Shown here piece by piece: positions 22,470 through 33,224 of a DNA stretch of 64,000 bases. Under the pieces are notes generated by a model. That model ran no database searches and had not been told where the DNA came from. It saw only the letters and a program-made list of their open reading frames with translations. A program made the position numbers and the translations under genes. The first letter of the stretch is position 1, and each line of letters begins with the position of its first letter. Source of the stretch: Dipteris shenzhenensis (lineage: Eukaryota > Polypodiophyta > Polypodiopsida > Gleicheniales). The stretch lies in assembly GCA_047967505.1 (NCBI GenBank), contig CM106541.1. One strand, written 5' to 3'.

Positions 22470-23758
22470 ATATTGGCCATCTCAATTTCACATCGCTAGA
22501 AGCATTGCCTGTACATGTGACACCTGATCCAATGATTCATTATGTGCCTAATTTGAACATTAGCATGCAAGTTCCAAGCTCAACATGGTTGCTTGAAAAT
22601 GTTGAGGATGCAATGTCTGCAGTCAATGTTCCATTGACAAATGTGAATGCAAGCTTAGAAGGTAAAGGAGAAGATGCAATGTCATTGTATGAAGCCAAGG
22701 TGCAGGAAGAAATCTTAGAAGGTAAAGGAGAAGACATAATGTCACCCTCAGAAATAATGTCAAAAGAGGTGATAACAAAAATAAGACTAGCAGTGATAAT
22801 AGATTTGAAAGGGTTATTGCTCGAGCATTGTTTTTCAAAGTCAAATAAACATATGAGCTTGCACAATGGGAAGCATTGGCTTGTTCTCCATCCTGGGTGT
22901 TTAGAGTTTCTACAATGGTTGCTCGATCACTACCATGTTGGCATTTGGTCCACTGGAGGAGAAAAGGGCATGGTGCAACACATGTTGGACACTTTGGAGC
23001 ATCATGTTAACAGAAAGTTACATTTCTTCATGGTTTGGGGTGCGATGGCATGCCACAAGCATACAAAGAGTAGAATCATTCGACCAGATAGGATGAATAT
23101 GGAAGCGGAGTTTAAACCATTAATGAGAGTGTGGTGTTGTTTTAAAGAGGAATGCAAACCAGCAAGAACAGTGTTCATTGATGTTTCGCCTTACACGGGT
23201 TGTGTTAATCCGGCAGAAAATTGCATTTTTCCTACAAAATTTGATATAGATTGTGGTGATTCTATTTTGCTTCATGAGTTATTACCGTACCTACAAATGC
23301 TAGATGATGCAGTAGATGTGCGCAGTGCCATCTCTTCTAACAAATTTGGTCAAGCTCCGATTGTCGAAGGGCATGATATGTTCTATTATTTTCAACCAGT
23401 GATCCTTGAATTCAAAGAAAAAAACAAAGAAGTTCTCGAAAGGATGAATGTCGAATCTCATATGTCTACTCGTAGTTCAAAAAAAGACACAGAGAAAGGT
23501 ATTACTTCACCTATAACCAAAACTAGAGTGAGAGGGACTTGTCCTACTACAAGAAGTATGGTGCATGCTCAACATGTTATATTGAATGAAGAGGAAGAAT
23601 GCATGCTAGGAAAAATTTCCAAAATGGGGCCATTGAAAGATAGTGAGGCAAAACGCTTTGCTATGGTTCTTGGATGCAAGGAAAGGGGAATCACTGCCGA
23701 TGCTGCAAGGTCATTCTTAGCCAACTTCATTCGATTTTATTGTATAGACAACCCTTAG
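22470..23758 (+). pseudogene. FCP1/NIF-like (HAD-fold) pseudophosphatase region
   Basis: The frame is open for about 430 codons. After two copies of a short repeat (LEGKGEDAMS, LEGKGEDIMS) comes a recognisable FCP1-homology domain: RLAVIIDLKGLLLEHCF, HPGCLEFLQWLLDHYHVGIW-ST, and ARTVFIDVSPYTGCVNPAEN followed by hydrophobic text. In active members the first motif is D-x-D-x-T/V. Here it is D-L-K-G-L, so the second Asp is Lys and the Thr is Leu. The last motif is DVSP instead of DDSP. Thus two acidic catalytic or metal residues are absent and phosphatase activity is unlikely. The C-terminal part (about 23,580-23,750) is basic and helical and contains GCKERGITADAARSFLANFI. A TAG (23,756) precedes an apparent GTGAGT donor at 23,764, so this stop may be a mutation. 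Confidence 0.65.
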
Positions 23759-24005
23759 GGAATGTGAGTGATCTTGTTAATTAGAGTTGCAAACACAAAT
23801 GCTCAACTAAAACATTTGTACCTACATTTTGATTTATATTTGGACACTATTTGGTTAGATTCGATTTGCAAAACATTATGTTTCAATTTGTTTTGTGAAA
23901 GAATTAATAGACATTGAGTTAGTACCTTGTTCAAAAAATGCTATGTGCTTTATGATGTGAGTTTGTATTCCTCCACTAAAAGAATGATTCTTTGATTTTA
24001 AACAT

Positions 24006-24563
24006 ATGATAGGTGTTGCAGATTGTCCTGAAAAGTTGAAGAGCTATCTTATTACAAATTTTGATCTTGCATCCAATGGCTTATGGAAACATAAATTGCC
24101 CATACCCATTGAGCACGTGTTCGAAATGAATGGCATCCATTATGAAGTAAAGAAATCAACAATACCTGGGGCAGAATATGGTCTTTTTGTACATACGAGC
24201 ATCAAGAAAAAACAAGATTTGATGGTATATAATGGTCCAAAGTATGATTATGATACTTGGAGATCTCTCCTCAAGTTTTTCCCAAGGATGAAGACTTATG
24301 GAATGTTTGAAGATCCATTCATTGAGCCATTGACAGATGTGAAATGTATTGTGGGAGATGTATTGTATGGAAACATTGCTGGATATATAAATAGCTCAAT
24401 GTATTATAAAGAAAGAACAAATGTTATATTTGTATACATCCCTAAACTACCACCTTGGGCTCAAAAGTCACAAGGAAATTTGAGTGCCCATGGCTACATT
24501 ACTGTGCAAACCATAAAGGATATCTCCTTTGGAGATGAGCTACTTTGTGAGTATGAATACTAG
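24006..24563 (+). CDS. SET-domain protein or last exon of the multi-domain gene
   Basis: An open frame of 185 codons. A SET domain is readable in order: STIPGAEYGLFVHTSIKKKQ (the GxG-L-F-x...I strand), LMVYNGPKYD, NIAGYINSSMYYKERTNVIF (the place of R-F-I-N-H-S-C-x-P-N), and ISFGDELLCEYEY (the I..G-E-E-L...D-Y motif). The NHS motif reads NSS, losing the histidine, but the tyrosine and GDEL elements are kept. SET domains transfer methyl groups from SAM to lysine. Whether this one is active is open. An acceptor-like TAGGTGTTGCAG ends at 24,021, inside the frame, so the real coding may start there as a spliced exon. The phase does not match the donor at 23,764 directly, so a frameshift or a separate gene must be assumed. 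Confidence 0.6.
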   Translation: MIGVADCPEKLKSYLITNFDLASNGLWKHKLPIPIEHVFEMNGIHYEVKKSTIPGAEYGLFVHTSIKKKQDLMVYNGPKYDYDTWRSLLKFFPRMKTYGMFEDPFIEPLTDVKCIVGDVLYGNIAGYINSSMYYKERTNVIFVYIPKLPPWAQKSQGNLSAHGYITVQTIKDISFGDELLCEYEY

Positions 24564-25385
24564 TATGGAATTGTTAATGATTATGTTAAATGATGTGGTG
24601 CAAAATTGGCTATGTGTCAATGGTTTTGATTATATTTAGTACAAGAAAGCAATTTAAAAAAAGGTTTTTATCAAGACCATGTCTCTGAGTTTCATGAGCT
24701 CTATTGTGATGGAACGGTGTTTTTGAACACCACATTTATATGATGGATGTCAAAGCTCTACCATAATCCTATTGCATATGCCAATACTACAATTTATCAA
24801 CATAGAAACATATGAATTTGACATTAATTTGATACATCTAATATACCAAATAAAAATTGACAGTTGTTGCAAGTTTAATTTTGTTTTTGAAGACCACATT
24901 TATATGATGGATGTCAAAGATTATAACAATCCTATTGCATATATCAATACTCTAATTTAATTTACTCCAATGAATCTTCCTAACGCAACATCTATAAATT
25001 GGCTTTTGTTTGTGGTTTCGATGCATACGAAACAACAAACATCTTTCTTTCACTAGCAAATCAACAAATGTTTTGGCCATGGAGCCATGTTCACATCTAT
25101 TAAGGCCTTTTTCCATAGCAACATACGGAAGATTTTTGCTTGGGTTTCTAGGAATTGGGAAAGTATTGTGCATGGTCTAGTCTTCCCCAACATAATTGAA
25201 ACTTGGGTCCTCAATGGAGCTAATGTTTCAATAAAAAACATCAAATTTTACTTTTGAAGTGACTATATTTTATTTCGTGGGAATTGGGATTTTCCCAAAT
25301 TCTCTAATATAGTGTTCATTGGTGAGGGGAGTTAGCAATCGCGACAAATTGCCCATGGATAGTCTCTCTCTCCCCCCTATCTTAC
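24564..25385. other. 3' flank; 65-bp direct repeat, no gene
   Basis: The phrase ACCACATTTATATGATGGATGTCAAAG... CCTATTGCATAT occurs at about 24,728-24,795 and again at about 24,893-24,958. No coding motif is visible. Confidence 0.5.
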
Positions 25386-25387
25386 AC

Positions 25388-25389
<2 letters not shown>

Positions 25390-25424
<35 letters not shown>

Positions 25425-25485
25425 TGTGTGTGTGTGTGTGTGTACACCTAAAAAAATGTGTGTGTGTGTGTGTGTGTGTGAACTC

Positions 25486-25539
<54 letters not shown>

Positions 25540-25545
25540 CTCTCT
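25390..25545 (+). repeat. Compound (CT)n-(GT)n-(GT)n-(CT)n microsatellite
   Basis: (CT)n at 25,390-25,420, (GT)n at 25,425-25,443 and 25,457-25,480, and (CT)n at 25,486-25,540. It ends 25 bp before the ATG of the MULE-like gene and so would lie in its 5' leader. Confidence 0.95.
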
Positions 25546-25569
25546 TTCTGAATTCAGATCCCTCTTGAA

Positions 25570-28562
25570 ATGGCCAGCCCAATTGGTACAGGGTCTAGCA
25601 ACCTCAATGAAGTGCGGATCTATTTGAATTACCTCTCGTCAGAGCTAATGATACGAAATGCAAATGGCGGAACCGTTGTGCTAAGTGAGGATGACCCCAT
25701 GATAGCAAGGGCATTCGTGTGATGGCCATCACACATGTAAATGGCTGCCTGTAGACTGCGCAAGTGGAAGCCATTCAAGCGAGTGGATTGGGGCAGTTGT
25801 ACATGCTGAACATGGAGTTGTCACGTGACTATGTGCTGGAGAGAGGAAAGGGAGCACCTGCCCACGCTCCGCCCACAATAGATCTCACCCGAAGCCCAGC
25901 CAATTTGAGGCAGAGACCATGTGAGTTGGACCCATCATTCCGAGCACGAGGGAAGGCAGCCATTGCACAAGTTACACCCACAATAGATCTCACGGCTAGC
26001 CCAAGAATCCCGAGCTCAAGGCCGAGTTCAAGCCATGTTAAACAACCATTAGCATGGCACGGTACTAATCGATGATGACAATGATACAGTAGTCGCAAAT
26101 GGAGGGTCCTCAAGAAATCATGAGCATGTCGTCGTACATCAGGTCTTTTGGGGGAAGTCATTGACTGCTTTATCAATTGTTGCACAATTCAACCGCAATG
26201 GAGAAGTTAATGGAAGTTCTGACAATGTACAATGGGAACATTGCGTTCGAGCTACCGCCCACACCGCATGGACTGAGTGCAATGGACGGCATGGAGCAAA
26301 AGTACGACGGCCATTGCTGGACAAAACTAGTTTCGACAACAATGACATTTCCTGGCAAAGTTCGTCATAGTAGGTGTGTGGGGGAACTAGAGTGGACAAA
26401 CCACCTTTGCTCCGGCAAGTCGATTAACGAATTGCCAAGCCGCACTGCATGGATAGGTCAGTGCATAGCACACCCATCGCCGAGAAATTGAGTTAAAGAA
26501 CATTGACTATGTCTCTTTGATTGCACGTTATAATCTTCTCTCATCTCGTGTAGGAAAAATGAAAACAACATTCTGACTATTGGAATGTCTACTACTGGCT
26601 TGGGAACCTTGGCCTGTTTCTTTGCAAAAGGTCCCCCATTCTTTTGAAGCAATGTGAATGTGTGGCGCACTATGTGATGGCGGGGGCCAAAATGACGAGA
26701 CTCTTTTTCCACGTGGGCATGCATAATCACGAGGTGCAAAGAGGTACATGTAGAGCCCACGTCAAAGACCTTAGGTGCATGGTTGAAGAGATGGTGAAGG
26801 ACTTTTGTGCCGTAGGCCCCAAACACCTACAAATGGTAGTCGCAAAAAAAATAGTCTCAAGTGTCCTCATCCGTGATCTGGGCATCTCCCTTATGGATAA
26901 TGAGTTGATGGCAATGCTTGAGGAGTGGGAGCCTCTTGTCCAAAGGCACAGGTAAACCATACAAGGCCAACCCAATGGCAAGTACATGCAAATGTGTTTT
27001 CTTTGCATTCTTAGAAGCAACATAACACGTAGTCGAATGGACAACCTGGCTCAGGTTCAAGCATATGGTACGTGGTGCTCATGCTGAAAGTGATGAAGGC
27101 ATGGACTCCAGACTCCGGAAGTTAAAGCAAAGATGTGCTTACAGATTTTTCCATGGGAGCCTCTTCCTTGGTCAAGCGGTCGATGATGAAAGCAGATGCT
27201 TTAACTTCAAGATGTTGACAATAGGGCCTTCCTAGGGGGTAGATCTAGTGAACCGCATGCACCGCACTAGTGGTGGAGATCTATGAAATAGCTAGATCTA
27301 TTTTGAACATGTGCGACACATATGTAGGTGGACAACCATGGCTGCTCACATATATGATCCGAGGTAAAGCAAATGCTAGTGTTCCTACATTTCCTCCAGC
27401 ACCAAAAGGATGATGCTTATGCCTAACTTTAGTTGTGTGATGCAGCGTCCAAGAGTTGATGACTATTGCCGTGTGTGAGATGAAAGAGGACACGAAGGCT
27501 CAGATCCTTTTCTGGTGGAAGCTAAATGATGTCATGGAGAAGTCTGGGCACCCCACTATGAACTTTAAAGGCTTCATGGCATATTAGGCTGGCGCAAACT
27601 GGAGGGCAGTATGAACAGTCTTTAATAATGGACCAGAGAACGTGATGCATGGCCGGGAAAGGTCTTGCCTTTTCCATTGGGAGCAAAGGCTACAGATAAA
27701 CACCTCCCAGTACATGCATAGGAGCTTCTAAGACAAGCACAAATGCCTGTGTCGATTGTGGAGGTGTGCATTGACAAAGGAGGATGCAACCACACACAAC
27801 AAAGGTACATCTGAACTTGGTGGGCCAGAGGGAAGGTTTCTGATTCGAACATCCCTGTGATGGATTGTTGACGAAGCTGGTGGCATGTTCGATATCTGCG
27901 TTGGCAGAAGCACTTTGTTGGTATGAGTATCCATTCAGTAATACAAACTTTTATTTTTCCACCAAATTTTGCAAGCGAACCACTCACTATACTTCATCCT
28001 TGATAGGACGTGGAGAACATATCGCACGTGCTCCATGACAAATCTTGCTGAGCCTATACATGCAAGTTTACTGGCCCTGTCGAAGGCTTCAAGGGGATGT
28101 TGAATCTATACAATACGTGTCATTGACTTGGCCAACGCATTCATTGAAGGGAAGTACCATGATGCTAGCCCTAGTGCAAAGAACCTTGCAAGGCGAGCTC
28201 AGCAAGGGAAAAGCCCAACCGCTGCAGCAACGTCGAGGATGGTGGAGGGCGTCATAAGCAGCACTCCTATACATCAAGAGCCTGAATTTAGGGATGACAA
28301 CATAGCAGTGGCTTGTAAGCGTAAAAGCATCAATAAGGTGACAACAGAGGAGAAAAACGCCACTCACAAGCTAGAATTTGTGGCAACAAACCAACCTTGC
28401 AAGAAAGGAGCAAGACAACTCAACTTTGAAAGCGCAACGGCACAAGTGAAAACGGAGCCCGCAACGGTCGATACATCTTTGGAGAAGGTGAAGTTCACAA
28501 TACCATATGGGCAATTAGAATGCTTCCACCGCGCATCAGAGTGCAATGTCGAGGATGGCTAG
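25570..28562 (+). pseudogene. MULE-like transposase relic
   Basis: A plus-strand coding relic with many shifts. The N-terminus starts MASPIGTGSSNLNEVRIYLN. A proline-rich linker repeats 'PTIDLTxSP' (25,870 and 25,985). A zinc-finger-like stretch lies near 26,340-26,450 (SRCVGELEWTNHLC). KMTRLFFHVGMHNHEVQRGT (about 26,690) matches a basic DNA-binding segment of a plant MULE-like family. The transposase core at 27,450-27,680 reads LMTIAVCEMKEDTKAQILFW, then TMNFKGFMAY-stop-AGANW, then GRERSCLFHW. This is the MULE pattern (outside contribution, D..A......, then C..H). The catalytic Asp expected in 'FKGFMAD' is Tyr here. The C-terminal region has FDICVG and a basic, disordered tail to 28,562. Small indels about every 200 bp show long inactivity. 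No terminal inverted repeats were found. Confidence 0.6.
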
Positions 28563-29100
28563 GGGCACGACAAGGGAATGCTCGAACTTTCTCTCAAACT
28601 TACAACCTTTTCAGAATGCTCGATACATTTTGAAACCAATGGAGGTGCAAACCTCCATCCAAACCCTGAGAGTACACAAACTAATTCAAGAACTACTTCC
28701 TAATATTTGGTCTATATCTCTCAGTTGTATACAATAAGAGGTTGTATTCCTACTCCATGTTACATAGAAAAGTTCCAAGCTACTCAGATAATGCTTTGTA
28801 GGTGACAAAAATACCTTGGTACATGCAAAAGAGATGAGCGACAACCTTTTGGTGTTGTTACTAGATAGGTTAGTGCCTAAAGTGCAATTGGATGATGGAT
28901 AGGAATGAGTGAACAAGAAAATACCAAAGAGATCCATGAAGACATTGCTCAAAGGATAGGAGTGTGTGTAACTAGTTCTTATCAAGCCATGAAAATAGTG
29001 CATAACAAATCTTTTAAATTGATAGATACATAAAATTGGGCTTTAACCAACTCCCAACACTAACACTACAAGTACGCCTCTTAATGTTGAGTAGATGCCT
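28563..29100. other. Spacer after the MULE-like gene
   Basis: No motif-bearing frame. It may include the 3' UTR of the preceding relic. Confidence 0.4.
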
Positions 29101-29105
29101 TGTCT

Positions 29106-29196
29106 GCTTGTCCAACGATACCAGCTCATAGTAAGTTGCTTGTCCAAATGATACCAGCTCATAGTAAGTTGCTTGTCCAACTGATACCAGCTCATA
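29106..29196. repeat. 33-bp tandem repeat (2.8 copies)
   Basis: The unit GCTTGTCCAA(A/C)TGATACCAG followed by CTCATAGTAAGTT starts at 29,106, 29,138 and 29,171. The small minus-strand protein repeat it encodes (YYELVS.) is a consequence of the tandem duplication. Confidence 0.9.
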
Positions 29197-29409
29197 CAAA
29201 GCTTCTCTAATGGCCAGCATTCAAGGTCCATCATCACCCTCACCAATCAGATTGCAGATCTCACTGCATTCCACAAGGCTAATCAACCCGCAAGCGACCC
29301 TATTAGCAAACACGCGTTGCAAAGGCACCAGCCGTTGGCATCTAAACTATTCCAAGAAGAAGATGAAAACAATTGGGCTCACCAGTACTGACGGCTGCGA
29401 AACCCCTCC

Positions 29410-29512
29410 TTGAATACAACGAGAGGCCTGTATGCAAAGACAGTATGCATCAAAGGAAACCTTCTTGAATACAATGAGAGGCCCATATGCAAAGACAGTA
29501 AGTATCAAAGGA
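29410..29512. repeat. Tandem duplication, about 52 bp
   Basis: TTGAATACAA(C/T)GAGAGGCC(T/C)(G/A)TATGCAAAGACAGTA occurs twice head to tail (29,411 and 29,463). Confidence 0.8.
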
Positions 29513-29775
29513 ACGCTTGACGATTGCATGATAGAGAGGAGTTCAACAAAACGACGTCCTTGCCTTCTCACATTCAGAGGGCCTTCACCCGGGGCTCCTC
29601 CCCCACCTCGGATGCAGGTCGCCACGCACTTCCGAGTGCAGGATTCTGCTTTAGCAGAATTGGGCTTTTGAATTCTTCGAGCTTTCTCCGCGCCTGCATA
29701 CAGAAGCCCATCGGAACCGTGACATCTTAGATGGTGCTATCGAAAACGCCACCCCCCGAGAACAGAGAAACTCAC

Positions 29776-30115
29776 CGGAAACGGTTGAAGGGACATTGCG
29801 GTAGGTGTCGGAGGGGGAAGGGGCTGGAATGGAGGAGGTGAGGGCAGAAGCGAGGAGGAAAGAGATGAAGGTACGCCTGAGAGCTTGGGAAGAAGAGTTG
29901 GAAAGATGATTTGTGTTGGCGGAGAGTATGAGAAGAGGGCAAGGGGCATGGAGGGCAGGAAGCTCAAGGGGAGAAGCCCATATCATCGTTGTGGCTGCAC
30001 GCCATGGTTTGGAAAGTGAGCTCCATAACGAAGCTCCACAGTTGATCACCATTCCTCTATCGCAAGTTAGTTGAGGATGAAGAAGAGACTTGCAATGTAC
30101 CACAGAATTGGCCAT
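29776..30115 (-). CDS. Isolated first exon, probable chloroplast/thylakoid targeting sequence
   Basis: A minus-strand ATG at 30,115 opens 113 codons, ending in a consensus donor (TTTCCG|GTGAGT at 29,776/29,775). The N-terminus is Ser/Ala/Leu-rich and poor in acidic residues. A central ALRRTFISFLLASALTSS has the twin-arginine plus hydrophobic-core pattern of bipartite thylakoid-lumen transit peptides. The end reads DTYRNVPSTVSG. Upstream (30,175-30,190) CCCTATAAGG is a fair TATA box about 65 bp before the ATG. No matching second exon was found on the minus strand to the left. This could be a gene fragment captured or stranded by transposons, or a host gene whose later exons are elsewhere. The mature product cannot be named. 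Confidence 0.45.
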
Positions 30116-30174
30116 CTACAAAATAACTCCAAAGAATCCTCCTCTTTGATCATCATCGGAGCTCTCTAGAGCCC

Positions 30175-30190
30175 TTATAGGGGCCCGGCC
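30175..30190 (-). promoter_or_regulatory. TATA box of the targeting-peptide exon
   Basis: The minus strand reads CCCCTATAAGGGC about 65 bp upstream of the ATG at 30,115, in a locally GC-rich stretch. A second TATATAAAT lies at about 30,315. Confidence 0.4.
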
Positions 30191-30339
30191 CGGGAACTTT
30201 CCCGGCGGCAGGGAAGTCCTTGGAATATGGCAAGCCCGATTCCGATCGGAACATCCTACTCCACCTTCTTCCCCCACTTGGACTTCGGGAAAGAGTTTCT
30301 GAGTGTGCCAGATTTATATAACGGTACGCATGACGTGCC

Positions 30340-32499
30340 TCTTCCTAAACAATAGATCTAACTGCTCTATCTAGGGCTCACATGCAATGTGTTTTCTCGA
30401 CCATTGGATGTATCCTTGATCGAAGAGCAGTGGTGGTTGATGATGGCCGAGAGCATTTGCAGTACATATTTTTCAATTCGGCAAGCCACTTGTCTCTGAA
30501 AGTGGCATCATTAGATGGCATAGATTTAATCTCCATCGACCAAGAACCTTTATGTTCATCTAAGGTCCTTTCTTTTACATGTGCATAGCTCAATGGTCAC
30601 CGGACCATGTCATGATGCACATTACAAACCTCAACATGTCTTGGCTCTCCTTAGTGGCAGTCTAGATGTGATTGAAAGCCAAGGATGAGTACCTTACACT
30701 ATTCGGTGATGAGTGTCAACTCAAATTGGCTATTGATTAGGTTAGATCAAGGCATCATTCATGTCTCGCTGGTAGTGCATGTTGTATCTTTCATTACAGT
30801 GAGGGGCTTTAAAAAAGGTAGAAGAAAGAAAAATTACATGCATAGTGGAGCGGAAGTTCACCCCCTTCCAATCTATTGATTCCCCATGTGTTGATCTCTT
30901 CTAAGCAAAGTCTTTCCAACCATAAGATCTCTATAAGTTAAGAAGAGTCTTAGTATCACCCCTCCTTAGTAGCACATAAGTCCTTGTAAATGCTAACTTG
31001 CCTTTCTAGTGGAGAAGGATTGCTCCCATGTAAGGGCCCACATCCACTTTTTTATTTATTGCATTTTTTCAATCCAAGGCACATGTTAGTGCTGGTTCCA
31101 TTTTCAAACAATATCAAGGGAATTTTCAAAATCTATAGGCTTTGAGAGTGAGAAGAGTTGCCTGAGTGAAAGATTTAGAATTAGAATTAGGAAAGATTTA
31201 GATTCAAAGAGGGACTTTTAGATTGAAAAGCATGCTTCTAGAATTACGAAGGATTTAGAATTAAAGAGGGCCATTTAGATATAATGAGGCTTAACCACTA
31301 AAGATGCCCTTACTCAAAGGATTTGTAACAATAAAAAATGAAGCTTGCGCGTTTCATCAAAATAACTCATCACCTTCTTGGTGGACAACCCCACTCCTAC
31401 TTAAAGCATTATGTAGAGATGTATCTCTAAATGGACTATTTAGCTTATGGACTTGAGCATGCTCTTAATTAAGGGAATAGGATGCATTCAAGGAAATTTC
31501 ATCAACATGCTTCACCTCCTTATGAAAAGGCCTCCCCCAATATGTTGTGACCCCCTTAGCTCCCACTTGTCCCCATCCCTTTTCTTCCCTAGTATTTGTC
31601 CACCTTCCCATGTGTCTCCATCAACCCCTCTGTCCTACTTTGTAAGGGTTCCAAGGCTTCCCTCCACTAAAGCAAAATTTTCCAACTGTCTCAAATCCAC
31701 TACAAGTCTTCCCCCATAGGCTTTTCCTATGGCTCTCAGGCCCTCTTACAAAATTTAAAAGCGTTGCTTTTCATTCCTATTTGCATTCTCTCAAGGAAAT
31801 TGAAAGAGAGTAAATATGTTTGATTTTTTTGCTAGTATGAGGCCCCTTCCTCAAAGACAAAGATAGACCTCCACTCTTATATATCCCAAAGGATCCATGT
31901 GGTACATGGATTGCACAAGAGTTTAGGCTCGTATTAGGGGTTATCATGCAACCCTCAAGAATTATTCCACACGAATTCTCTAAGAAAGGATTGATAAAAA
32001 AATGGAGAAGCATTGGAAAGGCCATATTATTGGGATTGTGAAGAGAGAAATGAAAATTTGAAAGTGCATGTCCAAGATTTCCACATGACTCATGCATAGA
32101 CTTGAACGTGATTTCCACATGACTCATGCATAGACTTGAATGTGCTACCTCAATTACACATTTTTCAAAAAATATTTTTCCCCAAATTGTCAATTTTTGT
32201 GAGCATTCAAGGCTTTCTATGTTGTTTAATTTATTTCATTCATCGTGTGTTTATCATTTCTTTTCCAATTTTTGCATTCTTACTATAGTTGGATCCTTTT
32301 TCTATTATGCCACTTTTTTTCTTCTTGCTTTGCCATTCTACACGATTTTGTATGCGGCTCTTTGAAGATTTTATATGAAATTCTTATATTATGTAATAAA
32401 GGTTCCCTTATTGTCACTGCTTAATCTTCTTCTCTTCTTCCATAAGAGATTCATGATGTGTACTAGCCTTGGTAAAGGAATATTAGACAATGTAGTAAT
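30340..32499. other. Intergenic, no gene recognised
   Basis: Contains several short frames, the longest a 138-codon minus-strand frame at 31,777-32,193 with no family signature. A 34-bp tandem duplication (ATTTCCACATGACTCATGCATAGACTTGAA) lies at 32,077-32,145. Confidence 0.4.
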
Positions 32500-33224
32500 T
32501 GTTAGATATCAATGCTCCACTCTCGTGTAACTACGCGGGGGCTAGCTAACTCTACTTCTAAGCCCCCCCATATGAGGAGAAGGCATTTGAGGAGCTCGGT
32601 TATCCGGTTTGGATACCAGATGGGGGCCATGTGTGGCCTGATGGCTGGACGGCTTCAGATAGAGTTGGCACACTGCCAACTAGGCTACATGCAAGTGCGG
32701 GAAGGCATCCCATGACTGACTGCACTGAGGGTAGCCGGAGCATTTCTCGGGGCAGCCCACTCTCGGGTTGCAGGGCTCGTTTGGAGCCCCAGATGATCCC
32801 GGATGGTTGTGGGCCGAACGGTAACCATAGGTTAGTTGCTCTATTTTGCGCCACAGTTCTATCATGTGGTCGGTGGCCTATTTCGGGACCGACCCCCACT
32901 CGGCCGTTTTGGGTAGACTAGGTCGGCGGTCACCCAATTGGGTCTAACCGACTATGAGTGGTGGCTATATAAGAGCAAGCCCGTGAAGCCCATTATCATC
33001 ACTGGCTACAGCAACCCTGATTCCTTAGCATCCAACGTCCATCCTCTACTGTTTCCAGCATGCCATCGAAGCTTCTCTCACAGGAGTGCATGGCTAGGAG
33101 GCAGCGCCATCTATTGTATCAGTTCTACAGTAATCAAATTTTTGATTCTCCATACTATCTATTTTCTCTCTTGCATATGAGATCCTATTATCTGTTGAGC
33201 ACAGACGTTGTATTTTTTCTTACA
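32500..33224 (+). mobile_element. Solo LTR (family L1), plus orientation
   Basis: Begins TGTTAGATATC and ends TTTCTTACA, the TG...CA ends of an LTR. The flanks GTAAT and ATAAC each differ by one transition from a possible original GTAAC target duplication. A promoter TATATAAG lies at 32,966. The ends were fixed by comparison with the inverted family member at 51,832-52,524, which has the same TATATAAG, the same CCCCCATATGAGGAGAAG block and the same TTCTTACA end. The first 390 bp recur at 33,920. No internal copia sequence is attached on the right, so it is a solo LTR. Confidence 0.75.
32966..32973 (+). promoter_or_regulatory. LTR TATA box
   Basis: TATATAAG sits about two thirds along the LTR, as expected for the U3/R boundary promoter. 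The same box is found in the related LTR at 52,055-52,062 (minus). Confidence 0.7.

Noticed and set aside
24006-24563. Giant-virus insertion as source of the SET/phosphatase/methyltransferase genes
   Set aside because: Such genes occur in large DNA viruses and viral insertions exist in some seed-free plants. Here the introns, the fused order and the absence of any other viral hallmark gene give no positive support.
25319-25627. 102-codon frame of alternating Ser-Leu/Val-Cys
   Set aside because: Translation of the CT/GT microsatellites.
29106-29196. Copia primer-binding sites (GATACCAGCTC is near the complement of TGGTATCAGAGC)
   Set aside because: The match is imperfect, it occurs in a tandem repeat, and no LTR end or gag accompanies it.
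29642-29659. ATTCTGCTTTAGCAGAAT palindrome as a regulatory site
   Set aside because: Single copy, no neighbouring promoter on the correct side; expected occasionally by chance.
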